A stretch of DNA of 64,000 bases from Muscardinus avellanarius (lineage: Eukaryota > Chordata > Mammalia > Rodentia > Gliridae). The stretch is taken from assembly GCA_963383645.1 (NCBI GenBank), contig OY726559.1, positions 126,195,721 through 126,259,720 of the forward strand, read 5' to 3'. Below the pieces are notes generated by a model. It was given only the letters and a program-made list of their open reading frames with translations, made no database searches and had not been told where the DNA came from. How positions within the stretch are numbered: position 1 is the stretch's first letter; every line of letters begins with the position of its first letter. Position numbers and translations under genes: made by a program. Shown one piece after another: positions 1 through 11,670 of this stretch.

Positions 1-210
1 GTTCAAAACAATACATTATCTAAATCTTTTCTTTTTACCAACTATTCTGATAAAATAATAATAATAATAATGCTTGCACAAATATAATTTTAAAAGATGA
101 GAATTCTTTACCACAAATGGGAGTATGTTATATATTGTCAACTCAAATGTTTCTATTGGCTTCTTTCAGAAAAAGAAAGCATATATGATATTAATAAAGA
201 CATGTAATTC

Positions 211-416
211 GCCAGGCATGGTGACCCACACTTATAATCTCAGTACTTGGGAGGCTGAGACAGGAGGATCACAGTTAGGCAGCTAGCTTCAGCAATTTAG
301 TGAGGCCCTCAGCAACTCGGTGAGACCTTGTTTCAAAATAAAACATGAAATAGGGCTGGGGGTATAGCTCAGAGGTAGAAAGCCTCTGGGTTCGATTCCC
401 AATTCAAAACAAACAA
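211..416 (+). repeat. B1-dID dimeric SINE, complete
   Basis: Left B1-like part starts at 'gccaggcatggtg' and carries the gaggctgagacaggagg core. An A-rich linker follows, then the ID-like part ('gggctgggggtatagctcagaggtaga ... gggttcgattccc'). The long form of the left part is kept (cttagtgaggccctcagcaactcggtgagacc). Diverged, so an older copy. Confidence 0.93.
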
Positions 417-2039
417 CCACATATAAATTATTTCAGAGTCTCACAGAGTTGGTCACGGCCCCACATGGTGTCCCTGTGTTCTGTTTTTCACATTTGATCT
501 GGCACTTAGTAAGGAAGTGGAGAAATATTTCTTATTCCAGATTGTTCCCAAATTCCTATGAGAAAAGCCTGATGCACTTTTCCAGGTGTCTAGACTGGAG
601 AAGCATCAGTCAATTGCTGCCAGTCTTTCCAATTTTGGGGGTTAAGAAATGATACTTGACTTTATGAGGGTACTCTGGTTTTTCACCCCACTGGGTCTGA
701 TCTCACAGTATACCACCCACCCCAAGTCGCACAGCGAATGCTACTAGAAAGAAGAGCATTTATCTCAAGTCTACATGTGGCCACATGATGATTTCAAAGT
801 TTGCTGATATACGTGAGAGGAAGCTTTTTGGTCTGTCTTGCCCAGGCCCTGTGTTTCTCTCTCTGGTGTGGCAGCTTGCTAATTCAATTAATTTCTCTCT
901 AACTGAACAAGAAAGAGATAAGTGAAAGGTTAATGTGGTCCTAGGCAGCTTGATTCAGTTGAATCCTTAGCCACCCTCACTGTGATCTTTAGGAGTTAGA
1001 CCATTCTGGCCAAAACAGAACCAGGGGACCAGGCTTCTCTTAGACCAAACAGGCTCTGACCAGTGAGTTCTGCAAGATCACTGGGAGACTACAGACTCAC
1101 CTACATGGATCATAGCCTTATTTAATTTTATGAATGGAATCATACCCATGAGAAATGAAAAGCAAGAGACCCCTTATTCAAGAGTGTTAAGGGGGGTGAA
1201 CCTATTTAATATGGCTTATCTGCCTTATTCATGATTTAAAAATATAGATGTAGACTTGAATGTGTATGCATGTATTCATATGCATAGTCCATGAAATATG
1301 AAGAAAGAAACTATTTGATGGCCAAAGACGTCTTTAGTTTTATCCACACATGCTCACACTAACTCACACACACCATACACGTGTCCCATAATCAACCACA
1401 CTGCTTGAGTGCCTCTTCTGAGACTGGCACTGTGCAGGAGACGCAAATCAAGACTAAGATAATAGATCTGAGCTTCAGCTCACGACTCAGCTGACCTTTG
1501 CTCTAAAAACCCTAGAGAAGACAGTTCCCAGAGTTAGTGTGAGCACTCTTAAAGGAGCACAGTGTCTGGCTGCCAACCAAAAAAGTACTTGTACCGCACT
1601 TCGCCAGTCAACTGATGGAAGGCTACAAATCATCAGCATGGCTACTCATGCAATGGATGTTGGAAGGGAAAGCCTTGTCTGGATGGAGGCAGTGGTGCAG
1701 GGATCCCGGGAGCTCTGAAACCGAGTTTTTCATTCACCTATTAGGAAATTCAGAGAACCGGCATGTGTTTTGTAACCATCTCAACGAGGAAAAGGGTAAA
1801 GTTCATGAGGCATGAAGAGCTAAGCAACCTCCACAAAACAGGTAGGCAGCAGGTGCCTCGCCACACACACCTGCAGAGGCAGCTAGCAGACAGAGGCAGA
1901 ACAGAGGCCAGAGGGCCCTCCATTCTTTTAGGTTCCCAGGGGATGTCCTCACCCCACACATGAAGCTGGCAGTAGAACAGGCCATTCAGGAAACATTTTA
2001 AAAAATTAAGCGAATGCAGGAAATATAAATAACTTAGAA
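417..2039. other. Unassigned unique-looking DNA
   Basis: No recognisable gene or repeat. Open frames are below 70 codons and overlap on both strands around 1615-1985, as expected by chance. Moderately AT-rich with scattered CA-rich words near 1360-1380. Confidence 0.5.
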
Positions 2040-2155
2040 CCTAGAATCGAGTTTCACACTGGTCACTAACTTTCTATTCCACCTTGAGAAGTCATTTCAC
2101 CTCTCAGGATATAAGACCCCTCGCCTGTGATGTGAGGGTCTGAGAACAGACCTGG
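2040..2155 (+). repeat. MIR-like ancient SINE fragment
   Basis: The order 'gtcactaactttct... ccttgagaagtcatttcacctctcagg... gtgatgtgagggtctga' follows the MIR core (cactaactagctgtgtgacctTgggcaagtcacttaacctctc). Degenerate, and the ends are uncertain. Confidence 0.55.
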
Positions 2156-2299
2156 AAGTCTCCTGCAACTCCATCACCCCAGGCCTGCTTCAGGATCTCG
2201 TGCTACCCAGGCTTCAGGAACGCCATCATCCTTTCCTGCTGCGCCATACCTCTACACTTCCTCAGGGAGTCTCCTTCTTTGTTCTGAACTCTCCAGTAT

Positions 2300-2500
2300 G
2301 ACAGAAGGAGCTGGGGTTAGATCAAGCTGGGCTCAGAACTAGCCTCGATCCCACTCACCAGCCCAGTCATCCTGAGCAAATTTTTTTTTTTCATTACATG
2401 TGAAATAAGGATAGTAGAGTCTTAGAGGACCACTGCATGGGTGAAATTAAACATATAAACCAAGAACAGAGCGATTAGCTCTTAGTAGGGCTTACCAGTG
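2300..2500 (+). repeat. MIR-like ancient SINE fragment
   Basis: Words 'ctgggctcagaacta', 'gtcatcctgagcaaa', 'gtgaaataaggatagtagag' and 'tgggtgaaattaaacatataa' fall in the order of the MIR core and 3' part. A T-run at about 2380 interrupts it. Confidence 0.5.
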
Positions 2501-2643
2501 GAACTGCCATTGCCCCCTCCACCATCTCCTACATTATATGTGCACAGAATGAACCTGCACCTGCCACAAAACCTGGCCCTTCATAAAAGATCTGTTGAAA
2601 TGAATATCAGCATGCCACTTTGTTAAGCTCTCCATAATTTTGA

Positions 2644-2662
2644 AACTCTCCCTCTCTCTCTC

Positions 2663-2702
<40 letters not shown>
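2644..2702 (+). repeat. Microsatellite (CT)n then (GT)n
   Basis: A short CT block runs directly into about 18 GT dinucleotides. The minus-strand open frame over it (poly Thr-His) is only the repeat read as protein. Confidence 0.97.
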
Positions 2703-2705
<3 letters not shown>

Positions 2706-2809
2706 CAAGTATTTATTAAGTACTTGCTACATATGGGGGTTACAAAGATAGATACAAAATAAGTCACTCCTAGGCCCAAGAAGCCTGTGGTCGGGCAGGC
2801 TTCCTATGC

Positions 2810-3190
2810 CTCTTTTCTTGTAAGGGAGCAGCTCCGATCCAAGGAGCCATGACTAAACAGCTTCTATGTGCATTATTCTGTGTTAGGACATAGAGAGGGA
2901 AGGCGAAAGTTCAAGCCTGTCCTCCAAGTGGCTGACAATCGAGCGGGAAAATGAAGGCAATGCTCCTAATGTCAGCCAGGAGGCGAGACACATGAGTGTC
3001 CCAGAAATAAAGCGCGCTATAAGTCAAGAATAAGAACAGATACTTTGTGCAGGATTCGTCCTCAGCTCTTTGAGAAGGACTTCATGAAGGAGGTCACACC
3101 TGATCCAGATCTTGAAGACCAAGGAGAATCTTAGTGGCTAGAAATGGGAATGAAGGGCCTCTTGGGGAGCACAGAACACAAGGACTGAAA
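2810..3190. repeat. Possible very old interspersed repeat
   Basis: The text has phrases common in ancient mammalian repeats ('ttcaagcctgtcctccaagtgg', 'gaaggacttcatgaaggagg', 'gatcttgaagacc'). I could not assign a family. A similar order of phrases recurs weakly at 28110-28400. Confidence 0.3.
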
Positions 3191-4469
3191 AGGTACTTCT
3201 CATTTAAGAAAAAAATAGTAGTGAGAGTTTACAGTATCATAAAAAAAACATATAGATGAGGAGAGAAGACAGCCCGGAATGTCGGTAATAGCCATTTCTT
3301 CTGCCTTGTCTCTGGTGCCTAGTACAGAGTTCATTCAGAGAATGATCTTTGGGGGGAAAAAATAACAGAGTAGAAAAAGAGAATTGTGCCTTAGAAAAGA
3401 AATCTCTTTGCAGCTTTCCTATTTCATAGTATTATTGTAAGGATTAATCGTTAGTTTGGTAGTCATAAAGTTAAATTACACTTAATAAAACACACAGAGC
3501 AAAAAGGTTCCACATCACAGCACACCGAGACTGAATAAAACTGGAAATGGGTGTTATTTCACTAGAGAGAAGAGTCAAGCAGAGTATGTTCAGATGAACA
3601 AGATAAATTGAATGTTATTTGATTTTTGTATCTCATCTATTTCAGTTCTGAAAATTATGTGAAACAGTTCTATTAATATAGATGCTCCTGACCTAGGCCA
3701 CATTTTATTTTTTAAAGAACTATCTTAAAATATATTTTCAAATAATGGAGAAAAGATGGTTACAGATGGTTTTCCTATTTTTGTCATGCATGATCAGGGC
3801 TGCAGAGTAATGCAGGCTTCATTGGGAAATCCACGTCGCACTGCTAGGACTGTTCCAGGAGCAAATGCCGGCATTATTTTGCTTTCGCAGAGAAAATACG
3901 TTCCTGTTCAGTCAAGCAAAGTAATCAATTATTCTGCATTATGAAATACTCATTTTATAACTATTGACATTTCAGACAGTTGTGCCACATGTCAATAGAG
4001 GTTCTGAGGCTCACACTGAAGCTCCAGCTTACAGGATGGGACTCATCGGCGCTGACAGTGTCTGATCAGAAGTGTATTCTCTTCCCTCAAAAGTCCATCT
4101 ATTATTTATGTCCAGTACTGCAGGGTGGAGGTGTGCTGTGAGCACTATCACGAGAATAGACCGGAGTATGTATTTTCTTCTTAATAGAAATGTTAAAGTT
4201 CTCTCAATATGTTAGATTCACATGAAAAAATAATCACCACTCTTTGGAATTAAAAACTCTCTACATTTCATGAGATGGAGATAAATTAGGCATTCTCTTC
4301 AGCAGCTCCAAAATTCACATTAGATTTTTAGTATCCAGCTAAATCTTGTGTCCCCAAAGGTAACTTTCTGAAAGCAAAATGGCTTTCTGATAATTATTCA
4401 ATACTGCTGCTGCTATTTCTCTCTGACTGGTTAGCCATCCTTCGGGACTTCCTCTGTGGTGGACATTTA
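3191..4469. other. Unassigned AT-rich DNA
   Basis: No gene, RNA or repeat recognised. Contains short A-runs (3239-3248) and many stop codons in all frames. Confidence 0.5.
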
Positions 4470-4483
4470 TTTTATGTTCTTTT

Positions 4484-4692
4484 TTGTGTGTGCAGCGCTA
4501 GGGGTGGAACCCAGAGGCTTTCTACCTCCGGGCTATGATCTCAGAGCTATTTTATATTTTACTTGGAAACAGGGTCTCACTAAGTTGCTGAGAGCCTCAC
4601 TAAGTAGCCGAGGCTGGCTTTGAACCTGCGCGATCCTCCTGTCTCAGCCTCCCAAGTGCAGGGATTACAAGCGTGCGCCACCACGCCCGGCT
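4484..4692 (-). repeat. B1-dID SINE with target-site duplication
   Basis: On the plus strand it reads from the tail: ID-like part (ggtggaacccagaggctttctacctccgggc), linker, then B1-like part ending in 'ccaccacgcccggc'. The 14-bp direct repeat ttttatgttctttt flanks it (4470-4483 and 4695-4708), which fixes the boundaries and shows L1-type insertion. Confidence 0.95.
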
Positions 4693-4709
4693 TGTTTTAT
4701 GTTCTTTTA

Positions 4710-4850
4710 GAGATTTCTTTTATCCAGTGACATTCTGTACATCTAGTACTCTCGTTTTACGGATGAGCAAATGAAGTCATGGAGAAACGAAATGACTTGT
4801 CCAAGAGCACACGGCTAGTAACTGCCGAAATGGTAAGAAAAACCGAGGGA
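4710..4850 (-). repeat. MIR-like fragment
   Basis: Reads 'tctcgttttacggatgagcaaatgaag... gaaatgacttgtccaagagcacacggctagtaactg', the reverse complement of the MIR core (ttttacagatgaggaaactgag... cttgcccaaggtcacacagctagtaagtgg). Confidence 0.75.
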
Positions 4851-6477
4851 AACGAATTCTAAAATGTGCATGGAGCCTTATGCTATGACTTTCATATATT
4901 TTACAATTTTTCCTTGAATTCAGCACAACTCTATTTTCAAATGACAAGTTGACTTCTCCAGGAATCAAAAATTACCACTCTAACGACATCTAGGCAATAT
5001 ATGCAAGAAATTCTTTTATCACCGGCTCTGTAATTGAGCAGGGTTAGCATGTGTCATTATGAATTATTGCACAATTTAGTAAATTATTTAATTACTACTA
5101 ATGAAGAAACATACTGTACATGGTTGTAATTATCCTGTTTGAAAACATCGTTGCCATTTGTACACTTAAGAACTGCTTGCTACACATTAAATTAACTCTT
5201 GGGGGAGGTTTTTTGTATTCTGGAATAACTAAACAACTCTAAATATTGATAATGGAATGGTAGACAGGATTGCAAGGAAACTGAAGAGTATGAGCTGAAC
5301 TATTCAAAACAAAAGATCAAATCTTTCAAAAATATAAAACTTAGCAATTTTATAATTCATGCCATTTCACAGAAAAAGCACAAGACAACAATCTCACTGT
5401 TTTTCACATTTGGAAATTTTATTATTGCTCATTTTTCATAAGTATTTTTGCAGCATATGTCATATAAGATAGCAGCTCATTCGCCTCTGAAATCACCTAG
5501 CAAATAGCTCTGATAGCGTAGTCATCTTAAGCAGACCCATTTAATTTTCAGTGATCTTTGAGTAAATTGTTGCCTACATTTATTAAGTGGCTGTACCGAG
5601 GCCTATGAAGTCTTGTTACTTGTACAAAACATACATAGCCTTGAGATGTTTTGACAACACATCTTAAGTCAAATGTAAGTTTTAAAACATCACAGTACAA
5701 GTGAGAAAGTAATTTATTTGTGTATCTCTGACACACACTGTTGAGTGTGTTGTAAGGGTTTAGGTAGAATAATAATCTTGGAAAGCCCATCATGCCCATT
5801 ATTCCAAAGGTTAGGTACATGTTCCATGGTGAAACCATCTTTCATAAACTAGATCATAATGGCAATTTGATTGACAACACCTTTGCACCTTGGAATATCA
5901 TAGAGTGAGAGAAGCAAAGGTAACTAGAGAGTTGGAAGATACTCAAAAAGATCCTGTGATAGGTCTCTGCTTCCACGGACATAAGCAGCCAAACCAACCA
6001 TGTCCAAGAGTTGCCTATCATTAAATACTCATATAGAAGCAAGATAAGTGATAGGATCACATTTGCTCTATTGTACTGTATTCTCTATTATCCCAGGTCA
6101 AGCTGCCATTTCACTGGATAATTCAAATCAAATGAAATGCTGTCCTATTATGAATAAGGCATGGATTTATAGTTTGCAGATATCAGCACTTATCAAATAA
6201 AAAAAAAGGAAAATGAAAAGAAACATTCCTGTCACCACATTAGACTTAGGCATTGCCAAACAAGAAAAAAGAGAATATGCTTTATATGTTCAAAGCTAGC
6301 ACTGCTTAATTTGCCATGTAATACAAATTACTACCTAGTGTTTATTTTACACTAACAGTAGATTATCAATTAGAACCACAGTGAAATATATAAGGTACTC
6401 TGTTTTAATGTATTTCCTGATGTTATTGTGGTAGACTACAAGACTTATACTTTGACTCATCCTTCAGATTTTCATTT
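4851..6477. other. Unassigned AT-rich DNA
   Basis: No recognisable element. Minus-strand frames at 5548-5838 (96 codons) and 5854-6060 have no family features and no splice context I could support. Confidence 0.45.
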
Positions 6478-6580
6478 TTAATCTTTTTATTAAAATACAA
6501 TTTACATACGGTAAAATTATTTTTAGTATAAAGTTCTTTGTTTTTGGCAAAGGGGCATGCTTGTGTAACTACCAACACAA

Positions 6581-6790
6581 TCAGGTATGGTGGCGCATGC
6601 CTGTAATTCCAGTACTTGGGAGGCTGAGACAGAAGGATCATAGGTTGGAAGCTAACTTCAGCAACTTAGACCCTATTTCAAAATAAAATAAATAAGGGTC
6701 ATGAGTATAGCTTAGAGGTAGAATGCCACCAAGTTTAATTCCCAGTACCAAAACAACAACAACAACAACCTCCCCCCCCAAAAAAAAAAA
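6581..6790 (+). repeat. B1-dID SINE
   Basis: 'ggtatggtggcgcatgcctgtaattcc' start, shortened left part ('gcaacttagaccctatttc'), ID-like part 'catgagtatagcttagaggtagaatgcc', then an (AAC)n and poly(A) tail. Inserted in the L1 relic. Confidence 0.92.
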
Positions 6791-6904
6791 TCTACCAATA
6801 CCATCAAGACACCTCTCCCCACAATTCTTCCATGCCTCTCCATAGATAACTTATCCCTCTACCCCAAACCCGGGCAACAAGAGATTTCAATAGAAAAATA
6901 TGTA

Positions 6905-7114
6905 TTTTTTCTTTTGTGATACTAAGGACGGAGCCCAGGACCAATTTCTACCTCCAAGATATACCTCCAAGCTGCTTTTATTTTTTATTTTGAAACTGGG
7001 TCTTGCTAGGTTGCTGAGTATCTTGCTGAATTGCTGAGGCTGGCCTTGAACCTGTGATCCTCCTGCCCCAACCTCCCAAGTACTGGGATTACAGACATCT
7101 ACCACCATGCCTGG
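6905..7114 (-). repeat. B1-dID SINE
   Basis: Reverse orientation: 'gtgatactaaggacggagccc' (ID end) through 'tactgggattacagacatctaccaccatgcctggc' (B1 end). Second SINE interrupting the L1 relic. Confidence 0.92.
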
Positions 7115-7545
7115 CTTGATTCCCACTTCTCCTTCTTAGCATAATGTATTTGAGATTCATCCTACATTGCTGAATATATTGATAGTTATCCCCTTTATTG
7201 TTGAGTAATAGTCTATTCCTCAGTTTTTTAATTATTCCCCAGTTGAAGGGCAGTTGAGCTGTTTCCATATTTTAAGAAATGACAAATAAAGCTTCCATGA
7301 GCGTTCGTGTACAGGTTGTTCTTATTTCCTGTGAGCTCATATGGGATGGATGTGTATGTTTCATTTTAAGAAAGGCCAAAAGCTTCCCCGAGTGGCTGTG
7401 CTGTTTTACTGCTATCCGCAATGGTCTGGAGTTCCCATCACTCCACATCCTCCCCAGCACGTGTTGTTGTCAGCTATTTATCTGTTCATTGTTGGTCTTG
7501 TCATTTGCTATTGTTCAGTTTTAGAAAGTCCCTGGGAACACTGAA

Positions 7546-8279
7546 TTTGTGAATATTGAATCATTCATTGTTTCTTGAGGAAACAGGTAGGTTTCTGCTA
7601 GTCTGTGCTCTTAGCCATTTTCTTAATTGATCAATACATAACTTTGTTTTATTTGTTTATTTTTAACGTTTATGCTGAATCTATTATTTAATACATGTTG
7701 CTAATTCATGAGCAGCAGTAGGTCCCTGGACTCAGGGCTCAAGGCCGCTCGTTGAACACGCTGAGTTCTCTGCACTGTAGCCTCCTGGGCTTAGGAACGT
7801 CAGACAGCTCCTCCGCAAACACTATGCTCGGGGGTCATTTTAAACAGTGAGATCATCAACAAAATATTAGAAAACGTGGTATTAAGGACACTTTGAAGAC
7901 AACATTTGTTTATGGCACAACAGGTGTAAGAAGAAAGCAGAACACAGCCTTGACCGACCTGTGCTGGGGACGTGCACTGGGAGCCGGGCGCCCTGCACGT
8001 GTGCTCACCTGCCCTGACTGTGCAGCCTCATTGATTTGGGGTTACAAATAAAATTTAGCAAATATGCAAATGCATAAATACAGAATTCAACAGCAACAAG
8101 AGTGGACCATACCTGTCTATTTATATTTGCAGTCTCAGTTTAAATGGCACTTTTTTCAGGAGGTCTTGGCCAAACCCCAAGCCCCATCAGATAGGTTTTG
8201 GGCTCCCGTTGGCTTCTTGTTCTTTCTTTCTGCAGACCTGACTCTTCAACCTGTTTTTGGCAATCCCTTGTTATCTTTT
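7546..8279. other. Unassigned DNA
   Basis: No element recognised. The open frame starting at 8064 (102 codons) runs into the L2-like tail and is not supported as a gene. Confidence 0.45.
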
Positions 8280-8405
8280 CTGTCTTCTTCACTAGACTCT
8301 AGGGTCAGGAAACACATCATCTGTCTTATTCACCTTATTATGCTAAGGTTTACCATAGTGCCTGGCATATAGAGACACGTAAATATTTGTTTGATAAATG
8401 AACCC
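8280..8405 (+). repeat. L2 3' end fragment
   Basis: 'ctagactctagggtcagg... tctgtcttattcacc... catagtgcctggcatatagagacacgtaaatatttgtttgataaatgaa' matches the conserved L2 3' end (catagtgcctggcacatagtaggtgctcaataaatatttgttgaatgaa). Confidence 0.8.
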
Positions 8406-8414
8406 TTCATTGAA

Positions 8415-8530
8415 AGCAGTGTGTAAGATGGAAAGAGTTCTGGAATTAGAAAATCTGTTTTCCCATCCCAGTTTTAGTATGTACCAGCTGTGTGGGATTG
8501 GTGACAAAGTTGCTTGAATTTTTCATACTT
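8415..8530 (+). repeat. MIR-like fragment
   Basis: 'gaaagagttctggaattagaaaatctg... tcccagttttagtatgtaccagctgtgtgggattggtgacaaagttgctt' follows the MIR 5' and core order. Confidence 0.65.
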
Positions 8531-8532
8531 TG

Positions 8533-8722
8533 CGCCGGGCGTGGTGGCACACGCTTGTAATCCCTGCACTTGGGAGGCGGAGACAGGAGGATCACACTGG
8601 TTCAAAGCCAGCCTCGCTGGCTTAAGAGACCCTGTTTCCAAATTTTAAAAAAATATAAAATGAGTCTGGGAGTGTAGCCCGGAGGGAGAAGTGTTTCCAG
8701 GAACCCCAGTACCACAAAAAAA
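8533..8722 (+). repeat. B1-dID SINE, short-left subfamily
   Basis: Starts 'gccgggcgtggtggcacacgcttgtaatccctgc'. The left part lacks the 'cttagtgaggcc' block and reads 'cgctggcttaagagaccctg'. The right part reads 'gtctgggagtgtagcccgg... ttccaggaaccccagtaccac'. These are the marks of the younger-looking subfamily seen repeatedly here. Confidence 0.95.
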
Positions 8723-8763
8723 TTTTACATACTTTGGTTTTTGCACCTACAAAACCAGAAGAA

Positions 8764-9177
8764 TAGCTGGGTGTGGTGGTACACACCTGTAATCCCAGTA
8801 CTTGGGAGGCTGACACAGGGAGATCACAGGTTGGAAAGTAACCTCAGCAGCTCAGCAAGCCCCTCAGCAACTTGATAAGATCCTGCTTTAAAAATAAAAA
8901 ATAGCCGGATGTGGTGGCCACGCTTGTAATTCCCGCGCTTGGGAGGCGGAGACAGGAGGATCGCGCAGGTTCGAAGCCAGCCGCGCTGGCTTAAGAGACC
9001 CTGTTTCAAAAAATAAAAAAGTATAAAATAGGTCTGGGAGTGTAGCCTGGAGGTAGAAGGGCTTCCAGGAACCCCAGTACCACCTAAATAAGTAAATAAA
9101 TAAATAAATAGGGCTGGCGTGTGATTTGGAGGCACAGTGCCCCTGGTTTCAATCCTTACTGCCAAAATAACAAAAAC
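8764..9177 (+). repeat. B1-dID SINE split by another SINE
   Basis: The left part is 8764-8900 ('agctgggtgtggtggtacacacc' to 'aaaaataaaaa'). Its missing ID-like right part is 9110-9177 ('gggctggcgtgtgatttggaggcacagtgcccctggtttcaatcc'). The gap is filled by the younger SINE at 8901-9109, inserted in the A-rich linker in the same orientation. Confidence 0.9.
8901..9109 (+). repeat. B1-dID SINE, short-left subfamily, nested
   Basis: 'tagccggatgtggtggccacgcttgtaattcccgcgcttgg' start, 'cgcgctggcttaagagacc', then 'gtctgggagtgtagcctggaggtagaagggcttccagg' and an (AAAT)n tail. Sits in the linker of the SINE at 8764-9177. Confidence 0.93.
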
Positions 9178-9681
9178 AACAAATAAAGAGTCCTACTACA
9201 ACCAACAAAAATTTTAAAAACATAGAAAAATAATATCTGTCTTTAAAGATGCTGTCTTTAAGATCTTAAAATCAGGCAATAAACTTGATAGGAAATATTA
9301 GCATCTGGCACACTACTGACATTTAGTAATCACTGCATTGGGATGGTTTATGAGCATCAGCCAGTTATTTATGACTGTACGAGCCATACAAAATATATTG
9401 ATGAACAGTGTAGACAGTGAGTTAATTTAGCCACCTAGATACTACTAACTCAACATGTATTTGGTGTTATGTACTCAGAGCACCCAAATAATTAAGAAAA
9501 ATTTTCACTTGAGAAATGCATGTGTTTTGCTTACCCCGGTCAACCTAGCTATATTCTTCAAGACCAGAATATGTCATCAAAACAACTGATGATTTTTCCA
9601 TTCCATTTCAACAATGTTTGTTTAAAATGCCTAAAATGACTCTTCAATAACAGGATTTGCATTCTCTGAAGACAAGATCTC
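9178..9681. other. Unassigned DNA
   Basis: AT-rich, no gene or repeat identified. Confidence 0.45.
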
Positions 9682-9914
9682 AGCCGGGCGTGGTGGCTCT
9701 GGCTTGTAATCCCAGCATTTGGGAGGCTGAGACAGGAGAATCAAGGTTCAAGGACAGCCTCAGCTACTTAGTGAGGCCCTTTGCAACTCAGTGAGACCCT
9801 GTTTCAAAATAAAAAATAGAGCTAGGGGTGTAGCTCTGGAGGTAGAATGCCCCTGGGTTCCATCCCCAGTGCTGCCAATAAATACATACATACATACATA
9901 CATACATACATACA
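9682..9914 (+). repeat. B1-dID SINE with (CATA)n tail
   Basis: Complete long-left copy from 'cagccgggcgtggtggctc' to 'ccatccccagtgctgcc'. The tail has become a (CATA)n microsatellite at about 9885-9914. Confidence 0.93.
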
Positions 9915-9919
9915 AGAGC

Positions 9920-10096
9920 CCCCCCCCTCCTTGTGGAACTGAGGATTGAATTCTAAGTCTGGGCTACACCTCCAGCCTGATTTTATCTTTGATTTTGAAA
10001 CATCCTCACTGAGTGAGGATGACCACAAACCTGAGATTCTCCAGTCTCAGCTTCCCAGGTACTGAGATTATGAGTATGAGCCACTATGCCTGGCTA
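9920..10096 (-). repeat. B1-dID SINE, diverged
   Basis: ID end 'gtggaactgaggattgaattc' follows a C-run and it ends 'ccactatgcctggct'. Tail to tail with the preceding SINE. Confidence 0.88.
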
Positions 10097-11447
10097 AGAT
10101 GTTTTCCTCTTTCAAACACTCCTAAAAACAAAGCAGTTTAAGGAATAAGCATATTACCATTCTGCCAGCAATGTTTTCTTACAAAGTTTTATTATGTTCC
10201 TTAAGATTTCAAGGCAATAAAAATTAATAATTTCTATTATAAACCTACCTCCATATTCCTAGGTCTAACAGAATAATTTAAACGGCAAAGTACAGTGGGA
10301 AAGAAGCTGCGTAAACAGAGCAATGGTTACTTCACTCAAAACTTATACAAATGATCGTCTTACAAAATTATGATAATCAGATATGATTAAATGACACCGT
10401 GAAGATTCTTGGTCCTTCGCAGAGGCAAAGCATCATGAATCACTGACAAGGCAGCTCATGGTAAGGCGGGAGAGAAGTTTAGTTTGTGTATTTGATTATA
10501 AATCAGAACAGATCAGTAAAACTACAGAACTCATCATGCTTAGAGCATATGAACCTTCCACCGAGTCCCAGCTTACCTTTATAGTCACTTCTCTGGAGAC
10601 AACAATTTTTAAACACATAAATCCTCATAAAGAGCCCAACACCAGGTGTGAATCAACCCTAGGGTTTAAAATACCCTTCGTCAACAGGCATCGTGCAAGC
10701 GTGGCCCCGCAGAGGCACGTCCCTTCCGATCGTTTCCAGGCTACTTTAAATGATCTTAGGCAGGGCTACTGAATGGCTTGTCAGTGAACAGAAAAACATC
10801 ATGGCACCACTTCTCCAGATTTCTTCCCAGAACATGAAATATTTGGAATTGTTCTAATAGAATCAGGGCTAGTTTTAAAAAAACAAGCTGTGCTTCACTT
10901 TAAAGCTTTCGGTTTGCACTGAGGGAATGCTTCTAACATATGGCAGCTGGGCTCTGACTCACAGCAACCTTCCAATTCTGGCCAAAATGTCTGTTTCCTG
11001 AGATTGTGTCTGATCTGCCTGTGCATCCCTGGTGGGGCCCAGCAGGCATTAAATAAATGCTATTGTTGGAATGAATGAATGAATGAAAGGGTTCCCAATT
11101 ATGAGCTACAAATACTTCCATCAACAAAATTATCCCATAGGAAAGCCACGGTGTACTTGGAATTTGTATCTATGAGGAGTTCTATTTTTAGCCCCTTACA
11201 ATTTTTTTTGTCATTTATTCTCATCTTGGCCTTTTTTAGTTTGTTTTAAACCAATGTGTGAAAAACACAGAAGCATCTTCCAGAATACGAAAGACAAGTA
11301 CAGTTCTTAGAAAGTTTCATTTGTATGTAGCTCGCGTATGATATTTATTTTAAAATCTTAGTTAATTGTCAGATATTTTCTAGGAACAGACTTTGGGTGA
11401 GGTGCTGTGTGAGATATTTGAAAAAGAAAATGAAAAGAAAAGACTCC
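10097..11447. other. Mostly unassigned; possible L2/MIR tail near 11040-11090
   Basis: Nothing gene-like supported. The open frame 10458-10772 (104 codons) has no recognised domain. 'caggcattaaataaatgctattgttggaatgaatgaatgaatga' at about 11043-11087 looks like an L2/MIR 3' end. Confidence 0.45.
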
Positions 11448-11670
11448 ACTGGGCTTGGTGGCGCATGCCTATAATCTCAGGAGTTGGGAGGCTGAGACAG
11501 GTGGATCGCAGGTTTCAGGCTAGCCTCAGCAACTTAGTGAGATGTTTCAACATAGCAAAATCATGCTTCAGAATTTAAAAAGAAGGCCAGGGGTGTAGTT
11601 AGGAGATAGAATGCCCCTGGGTGCAATCCCTAGTATCAATCAATAATTTTAAAAAAAAGAAAGAAAAAGA
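11448..11670 (+). repeat. B1-dID SINE, diverged
   Basis: 'cactgggcttggtggcgcatgcc' start, 'ggccaggggtgtagttaggagatagaatgcccctgg' right part, A-rich tail with AAAG units. The linker is unusually long because of an internal insertion. Confidence 0.9.

Larger units (their letters stand above)
6478..7545 (-). mobile_element. Ancient L1 relic, antisense, split by two SINEs
   Basis: 6478-6580 ('ttattaaaatacaatttacatac') and 7115-7545 ('gattcatcctacattgctg', 'gttgagtaatagtctattcc', 'cattgttggtcttgtcatttgc') follow the order of antisense mammalian L1 sequence. Typical antisense L1 words are 'tgaataatattccattg', 'ttgtttccactttttgg', 'tgctatgaacattcgtgtac' and 'ccagcagtgtatgag'. Two SINEs (6581-6790, 6905-7114) interrupt it. 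No intact ORF1 or ORF2. Confidence 0.75.

Noticed and set aside
2534..2779. Thr-His repeat protein
   Set aside because: Microsatellite read as protein; the same applies to the frames at 15070-15450, 22555-22800, 24977-25307 and 31139-31449.
9110..9177. Free ID/tRNA-like gene
   Set aside because: It is the right half of the SINE at 8764 separated by a nested insertion; no intact tRNA fold or terminator.
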